A DNA stretch of 64,000 bases from Aureobasidium sp. EXF-3400 (lineage: Eukaryota; Ascomycota; Dothideomycetes; Dothideales; Saccotheciaceae). Location: positions 124,001-188,000 of the forward strand of contig SWBL01000031.1 of NCBI GenBank assembly GCA_024195585.1, read 5' to 3'. Each line of letters begins with the position of its first letter. The stretch's first letter is position 1. The position numbers and the translations under genes were made by a program. This document shows, in pieces, positions 27,929 through 40,027 of this stretch. The notes under the pieces were generated by a model. The model saw only the letters and a program-made list of their open reading frames with translations, searched no databases and was not told the DNA's origin.

Positions 27929-29445
27929 TCAATTCTTCATCCTCGCAGCATCAAACATCTTCGGCAATCCAGTCTCCTCGTATGTTTTGCCTTCAACCAT
28001 CTTTGCCAGCCCCTCAGTACAACAAAAGATAAAAGTCATACCACCACCATTGAACCCAGCAGCAACAAACCAATTCTCCTTTCCAGGCACCTTTCCCACA
28101 AACGGGAAACCATCTTTCGTTTCGCCTTGAATACCCGTCCACAGATGTGTCACTTTGGTTTTGCTGTTTTCCCAACCTTTGAAATTGGATTGCATGTATG
28201 ACTCAAAGTAGGGACGCACGTTTGGAAGCAATGTGCTGTCGTCTGTGGTGTTGTACCATGAGTTTTTGTCAGAGCCGTAGAGGTGTTTTGCCCCGCCTAC
28301 TACAATGCCGCCGTCTGGTCGTGGGTTGAGGTAGTCGACTCTTGTAGCTTGATCTGCTGGATGATCGTGGTAGATATTGTAAGTGTTACTCAAGTGTGGA
28401 GATATTGGTTTTTCTGGTGCGATATGGCATGCTGTTCCTTTGTAGGGGATGATTTCATTCTTGTATAATGGACAGATAGCAGGAGTGTAGGCATTGGTGG
28501 CGAAGACGAGTTTCTTGATTTTCATTATACCTTTCGGTGTATGAAGGATGGTCGACGAGGGACCAGAGGATTCGATGGAGAGAACAGGAGTGTGGGTGTA
28601 TAACCTTGCTGCTCGATCATCGACCATGCCGCAAATGAGCTGCGTCACGAACTCGTAGGGCCAGAGGGAACAGGCGGGCATACTAAGAGCAGCCTTTGCA
28701 CCTTGAATAGATGTAACCTGCTTGCTTGTAAACTTTTGTGCTATCGCAAGCTTCGTGGAATATCTTCGAAGCGACATACTTGCTCAGCGACCCGAGACTC
28801 TACAAAGTCAAAATCTCTCACCCAGGCTTGACCTTCCTTTGTGGCGGTACGATACAACTCTTCTGCTGCTCGTGCCTCTTCCTGATCCACGAAGACATCA
28901 CAACTACGCCGCATCTCGAACTCACAGGTCAACTCTTCTCGGTCGACCGCATCTTTCATGAGATATTTCTGAGCGGATACAAAAGCAGCGAATTCGTTGG
29001 CAGCATCAACGCCAAACTTCTTGATCGTCTTACCCATAGTGAAGGCTTGAACTTTGGAATGACCCTGCGTCGACGTCAGCTGCGGCTAGCAGAGGTTCAA
29101 CCCAACTCAGCATACGCCATTTCGTCCTGTGGCCCCAGAGCAGACTTCTCGAGCATCGAGAACAACGATCGAGGGCTTTTTGCCTGAGTCATCTGCCGTA
29201 TGGAGACGCGAGAGGTGATAAGCTGTGCTGACGCCAGTCATACCAGCTCCAATGATAGCAATATCACATTCTGGAGGTAGCTTCTCGGATGAGCAATAAG
29301 AGTCTATGGGGTGCAGATCTGATCGCCAGTACGAGAGAGTACTTTTTGGCACTGGAAAGCCATCCGGAACTTCTGACGGGATGACTTTATCGTGCTCATG
29401 TTTGGTTTGAATGCCCTTGCCAAAGAAAGACCACAAGGTGTTCAT
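27929..29445 (-). CDS. FAD-dependent oxidoreductase (DAO family)
   Basis: A flavoenzyme of 472 residues. Exons are 29445-29116, 29064-28780 and 28732-27929, with 51 and 47 bp introns; the joins give GATGRNG-GHSKVQAF and SRVAEQ-FTSKQVTS. The Rossmann GAGMTG motif is at residues 66-71 (CDIAIIGAGMTGVSTAYHL) with the VVLDAREVCSGATGRNGGH block, typical of DAO enzymes that oxidise amino acids or amines. The C-terminal FAD contact is WTGIQGETKDGFPFVGKVP and then NGGGMTF. The leader of 55 residues before the FAD fold is longer than in many relatives. There is no targeting signal I can call. Substrates of relatives include glycine, sarcosine, proline and gamma-glutamyl-putrescine; none can be chosen here. 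Confidence 0.88.
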
Positions 29446-30173
29446 GGTGTGCGTCTTCTATCAAGCGAGACAGGTGGCGGGAGTATGGGTAAAGCCAACA
29501 AGACGACGACGGTGGTACTTTGAGACTTGTTGGAAGGCTGCAAAGAGTGCCAGTATTTGATCCATCGATGGACACCTCGAGTACTTGCAAAGTTGTTGCC
29601 TACCAGTTTGGCTAATCCGGGAAGGTGCCTTGTTCCTGCGTGAGGGGTCGAGGAGATAGTGGCGGCGTCCTTCAGGCACTTAAGGCATCCGCCATCAGGA
29701 TTTATCTGACACCCAACTTGTCTTTTGACATTGGTTGCCTTGTCCATGATCAAATTGCCAGAAACTCCAGCGACGTAGAGTGTGGTATTGCCTGTCTTCC
29801 AGAAAGGGCTGAACGAAAATGCGGCTCCGACGGCTGAGGCTGGTGAAGCTTTGTTTTTGTCACTGCCGATCATGACGGAACGACTTTCAAACACATGGTG
29901 CTATCCAGCTCCCACATTGGACGAACAGTCTTCTTTGAGAGATACAAGCATTCTTGTGTACAAAGGCTGCAGGCACAGCCCAACCAACACAGATGATGTT
30001 CTTTGTTGTAAATTTTTCCAAGTTAAGTTCCATCACTTTTCACATCTCTCTACGTCTATATCCTCAGCCGCCTTATCCTATCTATTGCTGCCGTCATCTA
30101 TGAGCTTGTCAGAGCGATAGCGACTGAATACTTAAAACACCGAGGCCCCAAAAAGTATAGAAGGACGTTCACA
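29446..30173. other. Divergent promoter region
   Basis: About 0.7 kb lie between the divergent starts of the FAD enzyme and the Pro/Ser-rich protein. A 150-codon minus-strand frame at 29442-29894 overlaps the FAD start codon, opens with GTG and has no domain character, so I do not call it a gene. Confidence 0.5.
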
Positions 30174-30758
30174 ATGCAACAATCACGCCCTTCGGCGCCA
30201 CCCCCAGAGTACACGCGACAGGACCCAACGCTGTCGACAGCGCCGCCATCGACACCGTCAACGCTGTTAGGGCCTTCTCGGGTACCTTCGTCTCAGGCCA
30301 ACCCACGCAGCAATGCCCAGTCACAAGTCCAGACTAAGCCTCAATCGCAACCACCAACAGTGACCGAGCATTACGCTCCCAGTTCCACAACCAAGAACCT
30401 AGACTACGCTCGTCCGCCATCACCCACCCCAAGCACTCAAACCACTGCTTCGACAATCCTTCCCAGCTATGCCGACACAGGCAGCTACAAGGGATTTCCT
30501 AGCGAGGCAGCATACATCGCCGCTCTGACCGAATGGGCCGAGCACAAGAAATACGTCCAACCCAGCGAGGAAGCCCAATCATTGTCCGGATTCTTTGGCT
30601 ACAAGACCATGGAGGACTATACCGGTCCGAGGACTCCACGAGATGAAGCAAGAATGGCCAGAAGGAAGTCGAGTCAAAGCCAAGGTCAAAGAGGAGGCTT
30701 TGTCGGTTTCTTCAAGAATCTGGCCAAGAAGGACGAAGGAGGTGGACATGGTGATTGA
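30174..30758 (+). CDS. Hypothetical Pro/Ser/Thr-rich protein with short conserved-looking C-terminus
   Basis: An intronless 194-residue protein. The first 100 residues are low-complexity (Pro, Ser, Thr, Gln) and certainly disordered, with SAPPPEYT as a possible PPxY-like motif that could recruit a WW-domain ubiquitin ligase. Residues 104-145 (GSYKGFPSEAAYIAALTEWAEHKKY and LSGFFGYKTMEDY) look folded and helical and are the likely functional part. The tail is basic, then Gly-rich (GGFVGFFKNLAKKDEGGG), and could associate with a membrane. I do not recognise a family. The ATG is the first in the frame and lies close to a purine-rich leader. Confidence 0.6.
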   Translation: MQQSRPSAPPPEYTRQDPTLSTAPPSTPSTLLGPSRVPSSQANPRSNAQSQVQTKPQSQPPTVTEHYAPSSTTKNLDYARPPSPTPSTQTTASTILPSYADTGSYKGFPSEAAYIAALTEWAEHKKYVQPSEEAQSLSGFFGYKTMEDYTGPRTPRDEARMARRKSSQSQGQRGGFVGFFKNLAKKDEGGGHGD

Positions 30759-31338
30759 ACTTATTCTTGTATTTGGCGTTCCGGGATCCTTGTTGTCGTT
30801 TTTTCCACAAATGGTAGGGAGCAATGCGTAGACTATAGATTATCGAAAATGCTTTCCTCACCAAGTAGATATTCATAAAGCCGGAATGATGTTCTCTTCT
30901 GGCGGGTATCACACAGGATCTTGTGCGGAACATTGTGGAAGAAGCTTGAGAGTAGCCTCAAATCTTCTAAATGCTTTCACATGTGACTTAATCTACAGTC
31001 ATTGTTGTGTATAGCAAAGAAATAATATGACTATGTTTTGATTAATTTTCATGTACATATGAATGGAGTCAAAGGATGACATGTAGTCGCCATGTCGCTA
31101 GTACATGTGATTGAGAGGTATTGAGCAGGGTCATTGAGCAGGGTCATTGAGCAGGGTCATCCCAGATTCAATGTGTGGCGCAGGCGTGGCGCAAGTGAGA
31201 ATTGCGCCATAACCCAAGCTCTCCGACCGCGTCACTTGCTGACATGTGAAAGCGCTAGCTGCGTATGCGACAAACAAGTTTGACACTCTTCATCATCCAT
31301 CTCAACAACCATATTGCACTTATTCATCATACGTCAAT
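30759..31338. other. Intergenic with a minisatellite
   Basis: An AT-rich 3' flank followed by the macro-domain promoter. It contains the three-copy 13 bp repeat listed separately. No gene is seen. Confidence 0.5.
31120..31158. repeat. Three-copy 13 bp tandem repeat
   Basis: ATTGAGCAGGGTC is repeated three times without a mismatch, about 180 bp upstream of the macro-domain start codon. Such short perfect arrays change copy number easily and could affect promoter spacing. Confidence 0.9.
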
Positions 31339-32335
31339 ATGGCACCCATCAACACAATGGCATCCATCAAGACACTCAAGGAGATCCCAACTCTCGCCAG
31401 CCTGTACAAGCTCAAACATCTGACACCGGCCGCTTCAACAGTGTCGGGCGCCAGCAGCGCGTACAACGACAAGATCTGTGTCATCCGCACCGACATCACA
31501 AAGCTAGAGGTTGATGCGATCGTCAACGCTGCCAACGAGTCTTTACTGGGTGGAGGTGGTGTCGACGGCGCCATTCACCGCGCAGCTGGCAGTGGACTTC
31601 TGCGCGAGTGCGAAAAGCTTGATGGTTGCGACACTGGTGACGCAAAAATCACTGATGCCTATGAACTGCCATGCAAGAAGGTCATCCACACTGTCGGCCC
31701 CATCTACTGGCGAACCAAGAAGAACGGCAAGCACACCAGTCTACTGCAATCATGTTACCATCGCTCGCTCGACCTGGCTGCAGAGAACGATTGCAAGAGC
31801 ATCGCATTTAGTGCTCTGAGCACTGGCGTCTACGGTTATCCCAGCAACGAGGCAGCGGCTACTGCTATTGGCGAGGTCAAGAAGTGGCTCGACACTAACG
31901 AAAAGGCCCACAAGCTCGATCGCATCATCTTCTGCAACTTCATGGAAAAGGATGAGGACGCCTACTACGAGTGGCTGCCGTAAGTGTTCTAGTGTGTGAG
32001 GACACTGTCTATCAGTAACTGATTCGTCGCACAGCAAATACTTCCCACCCGCCGAAGACAGCGAGACCCAGAACAAGAGCGTCGAGGCTAAGACAGACGG
32101 ACAGGAAGAGCAGAACACAAGCGAGGAGAAGATGATAGACCAGGTCAAGAGCGAACTTGAGGTTGAAGCCAAAGACGACACCAAGGATGAGAACAAGACG
32201 GAGGCTGTGGACGCAAGCAAGAGCGAGGGGAGTGGTCAAATGGCCGAGCTCCCTGACGTTCCCAAGACGGAGCCAGGTGAGCACGGTCTGCCTGAGGCTA
32301 AGAAGCTCAAGACCGACCACAACCAGAGACTCTGA
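31339..32335 (+). CDS. Macro-domain ADP-ribose hydrolase/deacetylase
   Basis: A 313-residue protein. Exons are 31339-31979 and 32035-32335 (55 bp intron, [12 protein letters not shown]). The MacroD-type domain spans about residues 44-205: [33 protein letters not shown] carries the catalytic Asn and the Gly-rich ligand loop, and [10 protein letters not shown] is the second phosphate loop. MacroD enzymes remove mono-ADP-ribose from proteins and hydrolyse O-acetyl-ADP-ribose. The last 100 residues are Lys/Glu/Asp-rich and disordered, ending with PEAKKLKTD, a possible nuclear signal. The frame is open upstream of the chosen ATG for 31 codons; a second ATG at 31357 is also possible. The leader could be mitochondrial or cytosolic; I cannot decide. 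Confidence 0.9.
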
Positions 32336-32749
32336 GAAGTAGGATGTAACGGCGTCCAAACCAAACGAGGGTCTAGCGGCAGATGGAGGAAGCAGGGGAA
32401 GTGACGGTCGTCAGATATGCCATGCAGTCATGAAATAACGAAAGAAGTTCTAATCAGATGTGTTTCAGGTAAATAGAGTATATGGATCGGCGTCTTTTCT
32501 CAAATCTTGTGACGATTGCGTGGTCGATCAGCTGGGGAAAAAGGGCTCAGGCGGTCCGCGGGCTGCGTTTGGTTTGGCATCTGCTCTCAACCGTCGCAAC
32601 CTGGTCCTGGTCAACAAGCTCCGCTCCTTGGCTCCATAATGACACTGAACCGTCGCTGTAGTTGAATTTTAATGTATATCTTTCTCTCCTTTCCTCCTGT
32701 TCCTGTACAAACAATCACCTGTTGACCTCGTCCCGCCGTGGCTGGATAC
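32336..32749. other. Intergenic spacer
   Basis: The macro gene 3' flank and the promoter of the Spo71-like gene. No gene is seen. Confidence 0.5.
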
Positions 32750-35700
32750 ATGGCCTCCACCGACGACCCTGATGCGACTCTGAGAACAGCCATCGAATCA
32801 CTAGGCGACGAATCTTCCTACACCGTCCACCGCCTCAGACATGCCTCTCCCGAGCACCTATATCTAACCACTCGTCGCTGTTTCGTCGGTCCCATTCCCG
32901 AAGGCTGGCTCAAGACCCATCGCAAAGAATGGTACAAGCACTATCTGGGCATCCACCATTCTTCCAGGGCCCCCACCTTCTCTGCCTCGTCTGATGTTGG
33001 CCGTCGCCGTCGTCTCACCGGTCTCGACGTCCCAAACGCCTCCTCCATCTATCGAGCAAGCTTTCCTCAACCTGCCGACCTACGACGACAAGCAAATCAA
33101 CAAGAGGACCATAACGAGGTTGCAGACAATGACGACGACGACGAAGAAAATACTGGAAGGCCTCGCAAAAATAGCAGGAATCAAGACTTGCACATAATAC
33201 CTAATCTCGAAGGAATCGACGATGGTGCCGAGTCAGACGGCGAGGCCACTATCAGAGCGCCGGTCGCTCTTGATATTCCAAGAGGAGGATCAACAAACCC
33301 TGGACTCCTAAGAGAAGAAGAGAACGCCGAGGAATTGCTATCCTCTTACACCACCGCCCATACCGTGACTTCTCCCTCAACACCGACTCCTTTAGCCTCG
33401 CCTAGGCCTAGCGACGCACAGCTAGACTATTCAGTATCGCGCCCGACAGATACCTTCCGTAGACGCCAGACCTCCGAAACTTCTTTTGTCACTGCTTCTG
33501 ATGGCGGTTCAATCATCGTAGACGAGCCAGGCGCCACATCTCCCGTACACATCGAGCCCCCTACCGATGATGAGGCAACGCCGAGAAACAGTCCCCGCCC
33601 TGGAGAGGAGCGAAGCAGTGCTTCGTTCGATACCATAAGTCCAGCCACACCAGGACCCACCACATCAGATACTTTTCTCCTCGGCTCTCAACATAGTCAA
33701 CAACCAGATCGGGGCGTGAGTGGGAAAGATAATGCAGGTACATTTGAGAGCCCCAAGTCGCAGCAAGAAACGCCACAGCATGCCGAGCAAGGAGATGCCA
33801 ACAATACTGATGCTAGGTCACCCGGCCTCGTCAGGTTCAACATTCCGGAAAACCCAGTTTTGAAGCAAGAAATGCAAGTGCGAGCAAAGATGACGCAAGG
33901 TATCCGGAAATCGAAAATATCCAGAGCGTTCACTCGAGGAAAACTCAAGGATGGAGAAATTGTCAAAATCGAGAAGATGCTCGTGCGTCTGGATATCACA
34001 ACGGGTTCGGAGCAACCCGATGAGGACTATGATGAGAAAGATAGCCAGCGAGTCGAGACTCGAATCACTGAAAAGTGGAGAGAATTCATGGTCGTATGCC
34101 GGGAAAGCCACGAAGATGGTGCTGCCTTGTGCCTCCAAATGTACAAGACCAGAGTGAGTATGAAAGCCTTGATCAGAATCACAGAAGTTGACATCATCTC
34201 TAGGTCATTCCAGCAACTAATCAGAGCAAAACCAAGAAGCGCTTCAGACATCAAATCTTGCTCGATCCCAAGACTGTAAAGGTCAACCTGTACAGTAGTC
34301 TTGACAAGACTCTTGTGCTCTGGCAGGCCAAAGGTCCACAAACACTCATTTGTTTCCTTCGACCTCAGTCCACGCCTAACGCAGTTGAGTGGTACACTTT
34401 CCTGAGGGGCGTACTTGGCTTACCCCGACCACGCACCCTGTTGATCAATATACCTGATCTAAAGGTCGGTCTCAGACTCAATAATCCGTTTGAAGAACTC
34501 GAATCGTCAGAAACTTTGAAGAAAGCTGCAGATGGCGATGAAGCTGCCATTATGAAAACCATGCAAGCAGAGCGAGCCATCGCCTCAAAGCTTATCGATC
34601 GTTGTCTGGAGTTGCTTGGTCAGAGTTCTGAATGGGAAGATGTGCTCAAGACCTGGGGACACAAATCAAGAATCGGGCTGGCTTGGAAGCGCTACGACCG
34701 ACTAGAATGGGTCCATGGAATCAACGAGCAAAAGATGTATGGCACCATAGCACTGCAACGGACCCACGAACTTGAGCTGCGGCCCAAGCGACACTATCCA
34801 GTCTTTGTCAAGATGGCCAATGGAGAAACCATGCAAGAACCTGCTCCAGTCGAAGGCTTCCTCATCCGCTTGACCTCTCAGAAAGGAACCGATCAGAAGT
34901 TTGGAAAGTTGTTCTACAAGCGATTGTACTTCAGCACGCAGAACAACTATCTTCTCTTCCTCCGACCAGCGAAGGCAAAGCCACCACCACCACCTAAAAT
35001 GCCGATGAAGGAAAACTGCAACATTCCTAGTGCGAAGCAGATTGCAGAGAAAATTCCTTTAATCTATGCGGTCAATCCGTTCCCAATGCAAGATAGCACA
35101 ATTGCTTGGTTGGCAGGGGATGCTAACAATGCCGAGGATAGAAAGAGACATGATAGAGATGCCTACGATGAAGCAGAACGCAATGCGCAATCCTTGTTAG
35201 ATTGTGACGGCTTCATCAATCTGTCCGACGTCGTGGAGGTTCGAAATGTTGTGAGAGGAGCAACGCCAGCCGATGAGGTTGTTGACGGCCCAAACGTTGA
35301 TTTTGACGAAGAGGTTGAGGATTCCCACCATGATGATGGATCCACCAGAGATTTTGATGATGCACGAACTTTTGAGTTGCTCATGCGCAATGGGCTGGTC
35401 GTGCGACTACAAGCGTTCAGCAAGGCCACCAAGAAGGAGTGGATAAGACGACTTCGAGCTTTGGCTATATACTGGACACGGCGGGCCTCTCAGGATCTGG
35501 CTCTGTTCAAGTTTGTCCGTCAGCAGAACCTGGACACCCTGAACATCGATATGCAGGCAGAAGCATACATCGGAATGTTCGCGCACAAGTGGGAAGTCAC
35601 AAAATCGTTCGCATCGCCTGAGTTGTACAATGTTTGTGGTATATCGAATTGCCGTGCGGTTCATCGCTCTGGGATCTTGTTCCGTAAACCCAGAGTTCAT

Positions 35701-36252
35701 GGTACTTTCTCGCGCTGCCATGTGATTCTCTGCCATGGCCACCTTCTCATATTCAAGGATACCTTACGAAGTGCAACGGGCAAGAAAGTGTCTCACATCC
35801 ACCACGAGCGCATCGCGTCTATTGACCTGCGTGATTGCTATCTCTACTCAGGGCTGATCACAGCAAACGACCTCCTATATCAAAATCGTACATTCGACAA
35901 CAACCGACCTGGTAATTCTGCGCTTCCTCGCATGTATCTTGAGGACGGATGGCCAAGTGCGGACGATGATGCCATGACTACTTTTGTGCTATGGACTGGA
36001 CAGCACAAAGGATGGTTCAGAGCACGAGAGGAGGATGGTAATGAAGGACAGCAGAAGAAAGGAGGAACACGCAACAAGCTGAAGAGAGTGTCACAGCTTG
36101 GTACTACAGGCAGGGCCATCGTGTTCAAAGCGAGAAGTCGAACAGAGCGAGATCACTGGGTGCTGGGCATCGAGACGGAGATCGAGAGACTGTCCAAGGC
36201 GGATGATGTCAGGGTTGTAGGAGAAGGTGTTGAGGGTGAGAGTAATGGATGA
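32750..36252 (+). CDS. SPO71: Spo71-like protein with paired PH-type domains
   Basis: A protein of about 1150 residues. Exons are 32750-34153 and 34204-36252; the 50 bp intron joins MYKTR-VIPATNQSKTKKRF. An N-terminal short domain with LKTHRKEWYKHYLG is followed by about 300 disordered Ser/Thr/Pro-rich residues. A folded region then begins with RFNIPENPVLKQEMQVRAKMTQGIRKSKISRAFTRG and contains a split PH domain. A second PH domain (VEGFLIRLTSQKG ... FYKRLYFSTQNNYLLFL) and a third PH-like part near the C-terminus (RSGILFRKPRVHGTF ... VLGIETEIERL) are visible. This layout is that of yeast Spo71, which acts with Vps13 in prospore-membrane growth; filamentous homologues are little studied. The first frame codon is GTG, so I use the ATG at 32750. 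Family certainty is moderate to high. Confidence 0.8.
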
Positions 36253-37070
36253 GAATCAGGAATGCCATGATAGGGTTATGGGATATGTAATAGCAGGGGC
36301 ATTATTGTTAGGGCTTCCCTGCGTGCTTAGGGCTTTTGTGCGTGCGGAAGAGTAAGATCCGAAAAGGTTATTAATCATAGTACCAAAGCTGCTTTGGAGG
36401 ACATCGGGGTTTTTGCTTGCGATCGGTGACCTTGAGTGATCAAGACGACTCGTAGTGTTGCAGAATCCACTGTTCCGATCGTACTTGAGCAGTGATCGGA
36501 GTCCTCATTCTCACTATGTATGGCAGCTGATAGGAGCATCGACTCTCGAGTATTGCGATCGATGTTATCAAGGTGCTGCCCTCGCTGTCATTTGCGACCA
36601 AGCTCGGCGAGCGTTCCGAGCTGTCAAAGAGCACATGTTGCATATCTACTCGTTATACTCGGCAAGAACGAGTTATGCATAGCGGGAGATGCAAGACGGC
36701 GCGTTAGTGTGTGGAAAAGGTTCGCGGAGGACAGGTGCGTAAAACGCGCGATTGGCTGTAAGTGGAAAAGATGTGCTAGTGAGGAGGGGCTGGGCTGCTC
36801 GAGGTCCGAGGACTGGTCTCGACCGGCGCGCAGGACGGGCGCACCTGTCGGGTCTTTCGGCCGGAGATGTGCAAGGCCGCCGTAAGTTAGCGAAAGTCGA
36901 GCACCTGCATTGCACTGCGACACGCAGAAGATTGGAAAAAGGTCGCCCACTCCATACCATTGACCCTGCACGCCGCAGCACACCGCCCAAGGACGTAGCT
37001 GCCGGCCAGAGTCCACGAAACAAGACTCGCGCAAAAGTCCCATGCCGTTCGAGGTTGAATAACACTCAAC
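36253..37070. other. Promoter region of the GAF histidine kinase
   Basis: About 0.8 kb with GC-rich parts near 36.75-37.0 kb. Long frames there, such as one at 36752-37294 that overlaps the kinase start, have Arg/Ala-rich composition caused by base content. I see no gene. Confidence 0.5.
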
Positions 37071-40027
37071 ATGGCCTCGCCATTGTCCCCCGCAACTTCA
37101 ACTTCGAGTCACTCTCTCTACCAACCTCATTTTCCCAGCGCCGAAGGACGCTGGACTCCGCGAGATGCCCGCTCTCTACCTCTGCGTCCGCGCGCTGTCG
37201 GGCCCGTCTTCGATCCTGTGCTGGCGAGCCAACCTATCCTCGAGTTCAACAAGGAAGTCCACGACCTCAACTACAACCCCGCCCCTACATCTGATGCCAC
37301 CAAACTACCAGAACAACCTAATGACTTCCAAGACGCCTACCTAATGCCCTCGCTGAGCGAGAACGAACGCCTCCGTCTGACTCTCTTTTGGTATTATACA
37401 AACTCGAGCAAAATGCTGCAAGACAAGGACTTTCTGCTCGCTCTACAACAAAAGCTGGATCTGGTTCAGGCCTTTATGGGCTGGGAGTTTGCCATCATGG
37501 GCCTTCTCAGCGAGAACGTCTACACGCGTGTCGCTACTGCTGGCTTGCCCTTGGCCATACTACCTCGTCGCGAAAGCACCTGCTCACATACCATCAACCA
37601 ATCATCTGACGCCGTCTTCATGTTGCCCAACATGGCTAGCGATTGGCGCTTCAAACGCTCCCCTCACGTCGAACACGGCGGTCTGCGTAGTTATGCTGGT
37701 GCAGTGCTCCGTTGCAAGGCCGACACTGGCGAAGACGTGGCTCTCGGGAGTCTTTGCATTGCTTCCAACTCTGAGCAGCCCCCTCTTTCTCCCAGCCAAC
37801 AAGATGCCCTGATTCGTTTCGCCGATATGATTGCTGGTGAGATCATCGCTCGCGCGAGGGAAGCTCGCAGACGCCAGCGTCAAGTTATGGCCGATCTCAT
37901 CGCCGACACACAAAAGCACAAATCGCCCGAAGCCATCAGGGATCATGTTTTGAACATTCTTGCTCAAGTCTATCCTGATGCTGTAGTTGATGTGCAAGAC
38001 GTTCCTCTGAACGACCTTATTCGTTTACCACATCATGCTCCAGTTGACTACGATGACTTTCATGATGGTCTGTGGGAAGACTCGGAGCTCATTGAGCATC
38101 TGATCGTTACACAGAATCAAAACGAAATTACTACCGGGTCTACGGTTCGTGCGATCGCACACCCATGTCAGAGAATGCCTATCATGAAATACCTCGTCCT
38201 TGCTTCGAAAAATGTTCAATTTGTCTTTGACGATGTTGATTCGTGGTTTGTCGAGAAGTGTGCGAGTCTGATGGCAAACTCTACTCAAGAAAACCGCCTT
38301 AGGGAGGCGCTAACGGCCAAGGATGCCTTCCTCCGAGGCATTACCCACCAATTAAGAACACGTAAGTTTCTTGCTCTTTGCTCATGCGCTTTCTATGCTG
38401 ACGATATACGATAGCTATCCATGGCGTCTTGGGCTCGTGCGAACTACTTTTCGAGGAGCTGGCTAGCCGAGACATGCTGTCAACTGGTGTTTCCGGACTC
38501 AATCCATGTTCCGTTCTCAGTGCTATAAGAGACTCCGGTCGAGAACTAATGTCTACTGTCAACAACATGCTCAAACTGAATCGTTGGACTGAAGAGACCG
38601 GCGGCTCGTTACAACCTGCTTCGCTACTAAGTCTGAATTTGATCGAAGCAGATATTATTTACGAAGTCCAGCAATCAATACCCGAGCACGAACTCTCCGA
38701 GATCTCAGTCATGTTCGAGAACAGGCTTGGGACTGATGAAAGTATGATTGTGATGGATCTCTCCTTGCTGAAAGAGTGTATACAGGCGCTTATCCAGAAC
38801 GCTTTGTCATACACTGAAGCTGGAGCTGTCATTGTTGTCATATGCGCGTCCCCTGACTACACAAAATTAATTTTCGACATCAAAGACACTGGATGCGGCA
38901 TTGCTCCTGAAGACCGAGGACGCATCTTTGAGGCTTACGAGAAAGTGGATACACATACAAGAGGAGCAGGTCTTGGCCTCACTCTCTCAGCAAAGATTGC
39001 CAACGCCTTGAACGGCAACGTAACACTGGTTTCTTCCACACAAGACACCAAAGACACAGGGTCACTGTTCCGTGCAGAATTCTTGGACCCAGGATTTGCT
39101 TGCCCGATCATTCGTCCAGTGCCTTTTGACGCAGACTTGAAAGACATTCCTAGGAAATTCCACGTTGTACCGGCCAAGTCACAGCGACCAGAGCTTGTTT
39201 TGCACTTTGCATCTTACCTAAATCACCATGGATTCGAGGATTCGGACTCACCTGAAGGCTCTTTCATAATACTAACGTATACACCGGATGCTGATGAGTT
39301 CCGCCGTTTCGTTGCGCAAATCGACCCGAGACATGTTGCCCTGTGCCTGGTTCCTGCTGGTGCAACGACGGACAAGCTTCACGGCGCTCACGAAGTCCGT
39401 TTTTTCTCAGGACCCTTCTTAACATCTCGTCTGGAAGAAATCACCACAGAACTCAACACTGTATACAAAAGACTAGCCTCTGATCCTGAAGCTGGCGAGA
39501 CTGCATCGGGACTAGCGAACCCTAACGATGCTCACCGTACATCCGGGACAGAAGATGGGGTTGATCCAGCAGACGCACAACCAATGGCTCTTCTGGTCGA
39601 CGACAATGTCGTCAACCTACGGATCATGCGCATGTACTGTGAAAAGCGCAAAATCAAATATCTTACGGCCATGGATGGCAAAGAGGCAGTCAGCGTCTTC
39701 GAATCCTCACTCGAAGAATATCCCATCAACCTCATCCTCATGGATCTCCAAATGCCGGTATGCGATGGAATTGAAGCAACACGGCGAATTCGCGAGATAG
39801 AATCGGAAAAAGCGTTACCCAGATCGGCTTTGTTCATTGTAACAGGGCAGGACACCATGGCTGACAAGCAAAGTAGCTTCTCAGCTGGAGCGGATGAGTT
39901 CTTCGTCAAGCCTTTAGGCTTGAAGACACTGGACAAAGGCATCAAGGAGTACTTCCCGGCTGTTGCGCTCGAAACAAAGACTGCTTCTCAAGTCGTTAAT
40001 GGGACCAATGGATCGAGCAAGGCATAA
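37071..40027 (+). CDS. Hybrid histidine kinase with GAF domain
   Basis: A soluble hybrid sensor kinase of 967 residues. Exons are 37071-38361 and 38415-40027; the 53 bp intron falls inside the H-box and rejoins it as ITHQLRT-PIHGVLGSCELL. A GAF-like domain spans about 100-270 (GWEFAIMGLLSENVYTRVA ... GSLCIASNSEQPPLSPSQQDAL). The phospho-accepting His is His426. The ATPase shows an N-box (LIQNALSYTEAG, about 556-567), G1 (DTGCGIAP) and G2 (GAGLGL). The receiver has DDN near 826, phospho-acceptor Asp874 in LILMDLQMP and Lys929 in FVKPLG. It should pass phosphate to an HPt protein and so to Skn7/Ssk1-type regulators. No membrane segment is seen. The signal sensed by the GAF domain is unknown. 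Confidence 0.92.

Noticed and set aside
29442..29894. A 150-codon minus-strand frame overlapping the FAD-enzyme start
   Set aside because: It begins with GTG, overlaps the confident start codon of the FAD enzyme and has no domain-like pattern.
36752..37294. A 180-codon plus-strand frame before the GAF histidine kinase
   Set aside because: Its Arg/Ala-rich composition follows GC-rich DNA, and its second half overlaps the kinase in another frame.
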